From UBA6814 sp040753075 (GTDB lineage Bacteria > Desulfobacterota > Desulfovibrionia > Desulfovibrionales > Desulfovibrionaceae): a stretch of DNA of 30,160 bases. The stretch covers positions 1 through 30,160 of the forward strand of contig JBFMHA010000043.1 in assembly GCA_040753075.1 (NCBI GenBank), read 5' to 3'. Position 1 is the stretch's first letter, and each line of letters starts with the position of its first letter. This document shows, one piece after another, positions 1 to 6,412 of the stretch. Position numbers and translations under genes: made by a program. The notes beneath the pieces are model-generated. The model was not told the origin of the DNA. It did no database searches and saw nothing but the letters and a program-made list of their open reading frames with translations.

Positions 1-1
1 C

Positions 2-49
2 TTTGGCCGCCGGCAAGGCCCCCTCGGCCGCAAAGCGCAGGTCGTGTGA
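2..49 (+). CDS. Possible C-terminal tail of a gene entering from the left
   Basis: An open frame enters from the left edge and ends at TGA 47-49. It encodes 15 residues, FGRRQGPLGRKAQVV. The only support is codon use: nearly all third positions are G or C, as in the real genes of this window. It is too short to assign to a family, and the other frames here are also partly open, so it may not be coding. Confidence 0.25.
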   Translation, partial: FGRRQGPLGRKAQVV

Positions 50-65
50 AGGACACTCCCGCAAC

Positions 66-105
66 CAAAACGCAAAAACGCCCCCGAGAAAGCCTCCCGG
101 GGGCG
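66..105 (-). terminator. Rho-independent terminator, minus strand
   Basis: An 8-bp perfect GC stem (CGCCCCCG at 79-86 with CGGGGGCG at 98-105) is followed, when read on the minus strand, by T5 and then T4 (plus-strand A runs at 74-78 and 67-70). There is no T tract on the plus side. It implies minus-strand transcription across 106-395, or read-through protection behind the MucR-like gene. Confidence 0.6.
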
Positions 106-394
106 CTCGTGAAATATGCGGGCTAGCCCCAGCCCAGGGCTGCACGCAGTCTCTCCATCCCATTCACCGCAGCGAAGCAGGCTCCGGCTCTGCATATCTG
201 GACTGCGGTATGGGGTTGTGCACCCGCCGAGGACAGCGGGTCCGGTGGCGGGCCAAGGTCGTGATCAGGTCGGAAAGGCGGCGGCTCATCTCGCGCCGGA
301 TGGCGGAGACGGGCTCGGCTTTGGGGCCGCCGGCGAGTCGCACGTCCAGGCCCGGCTGCGGATCAGGCGCAGGCCGCCGGGGAGCCGGGCGTGA
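106..394. other. Gene-poor stretch with a coding-like minus-strand fragment
   Basis: No convincing gene is seen in these bases. The minus strand holds an open frame (397-164) whose middle part, roughly 365-285, shows the G/C-ending codon use of real genes (…GLDVRLAGGPKAEP…). It begins only at a TTG inside the T tract of the upstream terminator, has no ribosome binding site and loses codon bias towards its end. It is followed by a minus-strand terminator. A decayed gene fragment or a very small gene are both possible. Confidence 0.3.
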
Positions 395-423
395 CAAAAA
401 AGCCCTCCGCAGGGGAGGGCTTT
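395..423 (-). terminator. Rho-independent terminator of the MucR-like gene
   Basis: A 9-bp stem (AAGCCCTCC at 400-408 with GGAGGGCTT at 414-422) has a 5-nt loop. On the minus strand it is followed by a run of T (plus-strand A run 395-401). It lies 20 bp beyond the stop of the regulator at 443. Confidence 0.85.
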
Positions 424-442
424 GCGATCGGCAGGGCTCGAT

Positions 443-853
443 CTATTTCTTGGCCTTGGTCTTGGCGGTCTTGCGCTTTTCCCACAGGCGCATGGACTTC
501 ATCTTCTTGCGCCTCTCGCGCTGCAGGGCCTTGCATACCAGGGGAGCGCCCTTGAGATAGCCCCATTTCTCCTTGTACTCGGCCGGGGTGAGGTCGTGGC
601 TGGCCAGGTGCTTCTTGGTGATGACCTTGAAGGTCTTGCCGCACTCCAGGCAGACGATGGACTTCTCGCGAACCGCCTTCTTGGGGTCGGCCGCAGGCTC
701 CTGGATTTCAGCGGGAAGCCCCTCGGCTCCACTGAGGATGCGTATTCCGTCGGCGAGCTTCCTGACCATGGAGGTGATCTCCTCCTCGGTCATGGTGCGC
801 ACGCTGGCCTGGGCCTTCACGATCTCCAGTGCCTCTTTCAAATAATCATCCAT
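443..853 (-). CDS. MucR/Ros-family zinc-finger transcriptional regulator
   Basis: A 136-residue DNA-binding protein of the Ros/MucR family, which in alphaproteobacteria acts as a global, often H-NS-like repressor of surface polysaccharide, motility and virulence genes (family knowledge). The zinc site is visible as Cys68-x2-Cys71-x10-His82-x3-His86. It is followed by the family hallmark LTPAEYKEKWG and a Lys/Arg-rich C-terminal tail (RERRKKMKSMRLWEKRK). The start ATG at 853 is preceded by a good GGAGGAG ribosome site. The gene has its own promoter (898-925) and terminator (395-423), so it is monocistronic. It lies upstream of the pilus cluster and is transcribed away from it; regulation of that cluster is only a guess. 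Confidence 0.9.
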   Translation of the reverse strand: MDDYLKEALEIVKAQASVRTMTEEEITSMVRKLADGIRILSGAEGLPAEIQEPAADPKKAVREKSIVCLECGKTFKVITKKHLASHDLTPAEYKEKWGYLKGAPLVCKALQRERRKKMKSMRLWEKRKTAKTKAKK

Positions 854-897
854 GGCGCTCCTCCGTTATATAGCTCCTCTCCATGGCTATTCTTCAG

Positions 898-925
898 AGC
901 ATAGTCTATGCTTTCCCCTTGTCAA
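898..925 (-). promoter_or_regulatory. Sigma-70 promoter of the MucR-like gene with palindromic operator
   Basis: On the minus strand a perfect -35 TTGACA (925-920) is followed after 16 bp by TATGCT (903-898), about 45 bp from the start codon. The -10 element and adjacent spacer form a 7-1-7 palindrome, AGCATAGTCTATGCT at 898-912, in a position where a bound repressor would block RNA polymerase. Autoregulation is an inference. Confidence 0.6.
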
Positions 926-1467
926 GAGGAATTTGCGAATTTGTTGGAGTTCAATAGGCGCAGTGCAGAGGACAGCCGGGACTCGCGGCATGGAGCGCAA
1001 TCTCCGGTGCGGGGCAAGATTGAAACGGATACAGCACAGTCTCGGACATGCATGGCTCTCTGCGGCGTGATGGGGATTGCGCGCCGGCGGCTGTTCCGTC
1101 CTGGCGTCCGAGCAAGAGTGCCGAAGCCATGTCTTCATGCATGCGCCGCATGCCCATGCGACGGTGATGCCAAGCTGTTGCGGCGCTTGAGCAGGGCGAC
1201 GGCATCCTCTTGCGGGCAGGACTCCCGCATAGGGATTCAGGACTGCCGGGTCGTTATAAATTTTCTTGACTTTTTTTAAAAAAACAGCATCCCTTTTTTT
1301 GCAATCCGGCCGGGGTGTTGCATCGTCGCTTCGCATGCAGCTGAACCCGACGGGATATCTTGAGGTTGCACAGAGCGCTCCCGTCCAGTACGGGAAAAGT
1401 CCGTGCGTACACTGCGTCTGTCCCTGGCCGCATGGCATGGCGGGGCGTGGGGCGCGCCGAGGGTCAG
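926..1467. other. Long intergenic region upstream of the pilus operon
   Basis: No coding region is supported here. Open frames lack codon bias and the longest, on the minus strand, is cysteine-rich and unlike a real protein. Visible signals are a 7-1-7 inverted repeat GCATGCGCCGCATGC (1139-1153) and an AT-rich island (about 1253-1300) containing TATAAA (1255-1260), TTGACT (1266-1271) and the self-complementary T7A7 tract (1271-1284). I could not place a well-spaced sigma-70 or sigma-54 promoter, although the pilus operon promoter should be in this region. Confidence 0.4.
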
Positions 1468-3660
1468 GTGAGCAAGGGCAAAAGCACATCCACCGAGCGG
1501 CTGCTGGAGATCATCCGGGGCAGCAAGGCCGGCGAACTCCGCGAGGAGTCGGGGGCGGGCGGGAGTTCAACCGCGGGCCGGCCGGAGCGACCCAGGAACG
1601 GTTCCGGCGGAAAGGAGCCCGCGCGCAAGGTCCAGGTGGGCGCGGACTTGGGTCCCTATGCCCTGACCCTGGTGAAGATGGTCGCGGACAATGGCGGATT
1701 CAAGCTCCTGGGCATCCACCAGGCGCCGTATCCATCATCGGACATCTCCTTCAAGAGCCCAGAATTCGTCTCCTTCCTGCGGGCGACCCTGGCCGATTTC
1801 TGCGGTCCGGCCCGGGGGGTGGAGATATGGACCCTGGTGTCTTCGGCCAACGCCGACCTCTGGCACATGCGCGTCCCCAGGGTCCCCCCCCGGCAGACGC
1901 CGGACGCGGTCTACTGGGCGGCCAAGAAGGAAAAGCAGTTCGACGACTCCCAGTTCATCCTGGACTTCGAGGTCCAGGGCGAGGTCATGGACAACGGGGT
2001 GGAGAAGCTCTCGGTCATGGCCTACGTGGTGCCCCGGAGCATCGTGGAGGAGCGCCGCGACCTCTTCATCGCCGCCGGATTTCCCCTGACCGGGGCCACC
2101 ATATCGCCCATCGCCCTGCAGACCCTGTTCCGGGCCAAGTGGGTGCCCAACACCGCCAAGGCCTGGGCCAACATCTTCGTGGGCCGCAACTGGTCGCGCA
2201 TCGACGTGTTCGACCGCGGAGACCTGGTCATGAGCCGGGCGGTCAAGGCCGGGACCAACAGCATGGTCGAGGCCTTCCAGGACGCCTACAACGAGCGCCA
2301 GGAGGCCCGGGCCGCGGCCGCGGCCAAGGCCCAGGCCGAGCGGGAGCAGGCCATGCTGGCCGCCGCCGACGAGGCCCCCGGCGAGGCCGTCGCGCCCGCC
2401 CCGGAGCTGGAGCTGGATCTGCCCGAGCTGGTCTTCGACGCCCCGGCCGGGGAGGCCCCCCAGGCTCCGGACGAGCCCCGGGAAGATGACATCCCCATCG
2501 TGTTCGAACTGGAGCTGGACTCCGTCCCGGCCGAGACGGAAATGGCCGCTCCGGTCGTCGAACAGCCCCCGCCGCCCCCGTCTTCCCCGGACAACAGCCA
2601 GTTCGCGCTCGAGGCGGAGGCTCCGGCCCCGTTGGAGGCCGAGGCCAAGCCCATCGATCTGGACCAGGCCCGGAAGCTGCTCTTCCACAAGCTCCTGGGG
2701 CGGCCCCTGGGCAATGACCGCACCGGAGACGACCTCGCCGAGGCCGAGGTCTTCGCCTTGACCGAGCCGGCCATGGAGCGCCTGGTGCGCCAGGTGGAGC
2801 GGACCTTCGACCACTTCGTGGAGGTGCTGGGCAACGACCGCATCGAGCGCCTCTTCTTTTCCGGCGACATCTGCACCAACCAACGCCTCCTGGGCTACGT
2901 GGAGACCCAGCTCGGCCTGCCCGGCCAGCTCCTGGACCCCCTGGCGCCGGACATCCCCTGGCTGTCGGGCAAGGAGGTGCCGGAGTCCACCGCGGACCGG
3001 ATGAACTACAACCTGGTGGTGGCCCTGGCCCTGTGCGACAACGCCTATACCCCCAATCTCCTGTATACGTACAAGGACAAGGAGAGCCGGAGGAGGGTGG
3101 CCCTTCAGGCCCGGGTCATCTATGCCGCGGCGGGAGTGCTCCTGGCGCTCCTGGCGAGTTTTTACCTCTGGAACAACGCCGTGAAGAACGCCCGCCAGGC
3201 GGACCTGGAGGGGCTCCGGGCCGAGTTGGCCGGCTACGCGCCCCAGATTGACCAGATGCTCCTGACCCAGCTGGCCGCCAAGGCCAAGCTCGCCAACCAG
3301 GAGCAGCGGGACCTGGCCCGGCGCTTCGAGGGCCTCGCCGTGCTGCGCGAACTGGCGGGCCTGGCCCCGGAGAACGTGCGCCTGGTGGCGGTGAGCCTGG
3401 AGATGGGGCCGGCCCAGCAGGCCAAGGCCGAGGGGAAGAACCCGGCCGGACCCAAGGACCAGACTTCGGGCCGCCTGCTGGTGCTGGACGGCTTCGTGAT
3501 CGGCGGCGAGCAGACCTTCGAGTCCTCCCTGGCCAGCTACCTGGTGCGTCTGGAGAACTCTCCGCTGTTCGGTCCGCCCTTGGTGCACAAGCGTTCCGAG
3601 GAAACCATCGGCGGCCAGGGCCGCGTGCTGCGCTTCGTGCTGCACGTGGCCCTGGGGTAG
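1468..3660 (+). CDS. PilM/MshI-like actin-fold protein fused to a PilN-like domain
   Basis: About 730 residues; the inner-membrane scaffold of a type IV pilus machine. Residues ~50-280 resemble the first half of a PilM/MshI actin-like domain (VGADLGPYALTLVKM opening). Residues ~285-420 are a low-complexity Ala/Pro/Glu stretch with acidic blocks such as ELELDLPELVFD. Residues ~430-545 resume the second half (FFSGDICTNQRLLGY…MNYNLVVALALC). One membrane segment follows (~550-570, IYAAAGVLLALLASFYLW), then a coiled coil and a PilN-like periplasmic domain. PilM and PilN are normally separate proteins, so this is a natural fusion, comparable in layout to GspL. I chose GTG 1468 because GAGGG lies just upstream and the protein upstream of it is not domain-like; ATG 1360 or 1432 are alternatives. 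The next gene starts 9 bp downstream. Confidence 0.8.
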   Translation: MSKGKSTSTERLLEIIRGSKAGELREESGAGGSSTAGRPERPRNGSGGKEPARKVQVGADLGPYALTLVKMVADNGGFKLLGIHQAPYPSSDISFKSPEFVSFLRATLADFCGPARGVEIWTLVSSANADLWHMRVPRVPPRQTPDAVYWAAKKEKQFDDSQFILDFEVQGEVMDNGVEKLSVMAYVVPRSIVEERRDLFIAAGFPLTGATISPIALQTLFRAKWVPNTAKAWANIFVGRNWSRIDVFDRGDLVMSRAVKAGTNSMVEAFQDAYNERQEARAAAAAKAQAEREQAMLAAADEAPGEAVAPAPELELDLPELVFDAPAGEAPQAPDEPREDDIPIVFELELDSVPAETEMAAPVVEQPPPPPSSPDNSQFALEAEAPAPLEAEAKPIDLDQARKLLFHKLLGRPLGNDRTGDDLAEAEVFALTEPAMERLVRQVERTFDHFVEVLGNDRIERLFFSGDICTNQRLLGYVETQLGLPGQLLDPLAPDIPWLSGKEVPESTADRMNYNLVVALALCDNAYTPNLLYTYKDKESRRRVALQARVIYAAAGVLLALLASFYLWNNAVKNARQADLEGLRAELAGYAPQIDQMLLTQLAAKAKLANQEQRDLARRFEGLAVLRELAGLAPENVRLVAVSLEMGPAQQAKAEGKNPAGPKDQTSGRLLVLDGFVIGGEQTFESSLASYLVRLENSPLFGPPLVHKRSEETIGGQGRVLRFVLHVALG

Positions 3661-3669
3661 GAGCAGGCC

Positions 3670-4230
3670 GTGCCCAGACTCTCCCTGCGCCTGCCCCGGG
3701 AAAACGCCGTCCGCCTGCTGGTCTGCCTGGGCGCCCTCCTGGTGGCCTTCGCCGTGCTGGTCTATCCCGAGATGCGCGCCATTGCGCGGGTGGAGGGGGA
3801 AATCGCCGCCGCCCGGGCCAGGATCGAGCAGCAGAAGATCCTGTACCCGGTCTACCGGGAGCTCATGAGCGTCTACCAGAACGCGACGTCCGGAGCGTTG
3901 CCCCGGGTGTCGCGAGTCCCCCTGGCCCAGGCGGACCTCGGAGGCGTGTCCACGGCCATCGCCGACATGGCCCGGGAACAGGGCCTGGAGGTGCGCTCGG
4001 TCACGCCCGATCCGGGATCCCTGGCCGGCGGCGGCGGACTCATCTCGGTGCGCTGCGTCCTGTCCGGGGACCTCGGCGCCCTGCGCAACTTCTATCTGTC
4101 ACTGGGGACCTTGCCGTCCCTGGCCCACGTGGAGAGGCTCCAGGCGGAGGACGTCTACTCCGGCCGGACCTACAAGCTGGACCTCTGGCTGGCCCTGGAG
4201 AACCAGCTCCAGACAGGGGGCGGGAGATGA
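3670..4230 (+). CDS. PilO/MshJ-like pilus assembly protein
   Basis: A 186-residue protein with a short cytoplasmic N-terminus, one membrane segment (~residues 14-32), a coiled-coil stretch (~35-60) and a small periplasmic domain. This is the PilO/GspM/MshJ layout. Its family role is to pair with PilN and link the cytoplasmic ring to PilP and the secretin. The start is GTG 3670, served by AGGAG overlapping the end of the preceding gene. It overlaps the next gene by 4 bp (ATGA), so the two are translationally coupled. Sequence motifs alone are weak; gene position between a PilN-type and a PilP-type protein is the main argument. Confidence 0.75.
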   Translation: MPRLSLRLPRENAVRLLVCLGALLVAFAVLVYPEMRAIARVEGEIAAARARIEQQKILYPVYRELMSVYQNATSGALPRVSRVPLAQADLGGVSTAIADMAREQGLEVRSVTPDPGSLAGGGGLISVRCVLSGDLGALRNFYLSLGTLPSLAHVERLQAEDVYSGRTYKLDLWLALENQLQTGGGR

Positions 4231-4766
4231 AACGTCGGGAAGCGGTGATTCTGGCCCTGGCCGCGGCCGGGCTCCTCTATGCGGTCTGGGCCCTGTTCCT
4301 GGCCCCGGCCCCGGGCGACAAGGCGGGAGGCGTGGTCCTGGACCGGGCGGGACTGGCCAAGACCGCGACCGAGGTCAAGGACCTGGTGGCCAAGAGCCAG
4401 CCCACGGCCCATGACCTCCTCGTCCTGGCCCGGGCCGCCAGCCCCTTCCCCCGGGACCCCTTCCACCGCACCACCAGTCCGGGCGAGGGGCCGGTTTCCG
4501 GGACCGAGGCCGAAGCGGTCTTCGTGTACAGCGGCTACCTGGAGATGGAGGGCGTCCGCTTTGCCATCGTCAACGGCTTGGAGTATCGGGTGGGCGACGA
4601 ACTGGAGACTCCGGGGTATTTCCTGGCGGGCATCGAGCGGAACCGGGTGACCATCGAGCACCGCATTCCCGGGCAGGCCGCCTCCGGCCGGATCGTGGCC
4701 CCCCTGGTCGAGGCCGACACCTATCTCGACAACAAGGAGAGCAAAGGCAATGGGACCGCGCGATAG
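4227..4766 (+). CDS. PilP/MshK/GspC-like periplasmic linker protein
   Basis: A 179-residue protein with one N-terminal membrane anchor (~residues 7-26) and a C-terminal PilP/HR-type beta domain (~95-165). The domain is recognisable from GYLEMEGVRFAIVNG, EYRVGDEL and the following GYFLAGIERNRVTIEH. In the family this domain contacts the N0/N1 region of the secretin and couples the inner and outer membrane parts of the machine. No lipobox is visible, so it appears to be held by the membrane helix, unlike lipoprotein PilP. It overlaps the secretin gene by 17 bp. Confidence 0.75.
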   Translation: MKRREAVILALAAAGLLYAVWALFLAPAPGDKAGGVVLDRAGLAKTATEVKDLVAKSQPTAHDLLVLARAASPFPRDPFHRTTSPGEGPVSGTEAEAVFVYSGYLEMEGVRFAIVNGLEYRVGDELETPGYFLAGIERNRVTIEHRIPGQAASGRIVAPLVEADTYLDNKESKGNGTAR

Positions 4767-6396
4767 GCGTCTGCGCCCCGGCCTCATGGCCATGGCCCTG
4801 TATCTGGCTCTGGCCCTGCTGGCCTCCGCGTGCGCCAAGCAGGAGCGCACCGACCCCTTCGTCGAAAAATGGAAGCGCATGGCCGAGCAGTCCCAGGGTC
4901 ATTCCCCGGCCCCTACCCCGCCGGCCGCCGAGGAGAAGGTGGAGGCGCCCGAACTGCTGGGAGCGGAGCAGGTCAGGCCCAAGCCCAAGCTGCCCACCTC
5001 CAAGGTCTCCCTGACCATGTACAACGTGGATACCCTGGCGGTGCTCCAGACCCTGGCGCGGAGCGCCGGGGTGAGCGCCATGATCAGCCCGGGCGTGGCG
5101 GGAAGCAAGCTCAGCGTGAACATAGAGAACAAGCCCTGGGACCAGGTGTTCGTCGGAATCCTGCACACCAACGGCCTGCGCTACGACTGGGAGGGGGACA
5201 TCCTGCGGGTCATGACCCTGGAGGACCTCGAGCACGACATGAAGGTGGAGGAGATCCAGAACAAGCGTCAGGCCCTGGCCGTGGCCGGGCAGCAGGTGGA
5301 GCCCCTGTACACCTCGGTGGTCAAGGTCAAGTATGCCGACGCCAAGTCCCTGTCCGAGAACCTGGTCAAGTTCCTGACCACGGGCGAGGACGGCAAGACC
5401 CGGGGGTCGGTGGTCCTGGACCCGCACACCAACGCCCTGGTCATCCAGGCCGGGTCCAGCGACGTGCGTCGGCTGGTCAAGCTGGTGGGCCGCCTGGACA
5501 GGCCCAGCGCCCAGGTGCGGCTCAAGGCCCACATCGTGGAGACCACCACCGAGACCGCCCGCGCCCTGGGCGTGCAGTGGGGCGGCCAGTACGCCCGCGC
5601 CCCGGTGGGCGGGGGGATGAAGGACGGCCTGTTCGTCACCCCGGGCGCCACGAGCACCTACGACCCTACCGCCGCTGCGCCCTTGACCCGCACCAACACT
5701 CTGGGCACCGGCGGGCTGGGCAACGGCCTCGGCATGAACTTCCCGCCCGCGGACTTCCCCCGCGACGGGGCCGGGGCCATCCTGGGGCTGGCCTACGGGA
5801 CCATCGGCGGCAACCTCCTGGAGCTGCAGCTCTCCGCCCTGCAGCAGGACGACAAGCTGAAGATCCTCTCCAGCCCGTCCATCACCACCCTGGACAACCA
5901 GACGGCCTTCACCGAGAACGGGGCCAAGGTGCCCTACGCCTCAATCAACGCGGACGGACAGATGGAGGTCAAGTTCGAGGACGCGGTGCTGCGCCTGGAG
6001 ATGACCCCGCACATCATCGACGACGAGCACCTCAAGCTCAAGATCCTGGTCAAGAAGGACGAGGTGGACACCAGCAACACCGTTCAGGGCAACCCCTTCA
6101 TCGTCAAGAAGCAGACCGAGACCACGCTCATCTCCCGGAACAACGAGACCATCGTCATCTCCGGCCTGACCCGCAAGCTCTCCAGCGAGAGCGAGCGCGG
6201 CCTGCCGGGGCTCAAGGACGTGCCCGCGCTGGGCTGGCTGTTCAAGGGCCAGAACAAGGGCGACGAGCACGAAGAGGTGCTCATCTTCATCACCCCCACC
6301 ATCCTGGACCGCTGGAAGGTCGAGGAGGTGCAGAAGACCCTCAAGCAGATCGAGCAGGAAATCGAGCAGGAGAACGAGCAGAAGGACAAGGGCTAG
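4750..6396 (+). CDS. mshL: MSHA-type pilus secretin (MshL-like outer-membrane lipoprotein)
   Basis: A 548-residue secretin, the outer-membrane channel through which the pilus leaves the cell. A lipoprotein signal ends in LLASAC, with Cys28 as the likely lipidated residue. Residues ~75-160 form an N-terminal secretin/STN-type domain (VSLTMYNVDTLAVLQTLA…). Residues ~180-260 form an N1-type domain (PLYTSVVKVKYADAKSL… LVKLVGRLDRPSAQV). The C-terminal ~200 residues are the secretin core, with LSALQQDDKLKILSSPSI, VISGLTRKL and the ending GLPGLKDVPALGWLFKG…EVLIFITPTIL. The start ATG 4750 has AAGGAG 10 bp upstream. A Gly-rich loop (~285-330) sits where many secretins carry the gate or cap loop. Confidence 0.92.
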   Translation: MGPRDRRLRPGLMAMALYLALALLASACAKQERTDPFVEKWKRMAEQSQGHSPAPTPPAAEEKVEAPELLGAEQVRPKPKLPTSKVSLTMYNVDTLAVLQTLARSAGVSAMISPGVAGSKLSVNIENKPWDQVFVGILHTNGLRYDWEGDILRVMTLEDLEHDMKVEEIQNKRQALAVAGQQVEPLYTSVVKVKYADAKSLSENLVKFLTTGEDGKTRGSVVLDPHTNALVIQAGSSDVRRLVKLVGRLDRPSAQVRLKAHIVETTTETARALGVQWGGQYARAPVGGGMKDGLFVTPGATSTYDPTAAAPLTRTNTLGTGGLGNGLGMNFPPADFPRDGAGAILGLAYGTIGGNLLELQLSALQQDDKLKILSSPSITTLDNQTAFTENGAKVPYASINADGQMEVKFEDAVLRLEMTPHIIDDEHLKLKILVKKDEVDTSNTVQGNPFIVKKQTETTLISRNNETIVISGLTRKLSSESERGLPGLKDVPALGWLFKGQNKGDEHEEVLIFITPTILDRWKVEEVQKTLKQIEQEIEQENEQKDKG

Positions 6397-6412
6397 CCCG
6401 GCGCGGACCGCC

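Noticed and set aside
887..1489. Long minus-strand open frame across the intergenic region
   Set aside because: It is cysteine- and proline-rich with no codon bias, and it covers the promoter region of the MucR-like gene.
1735..3645. Long minus-strand open frames opposite the pilus genes (also 6341-7957, 8162-9769, 9904-12852)
   Set aside because: These are mirror frames caused by the high third-position GC of the plus-strand genes; the translations are low in complexity (His/Gln/Gly/Leu-rich) without domains.
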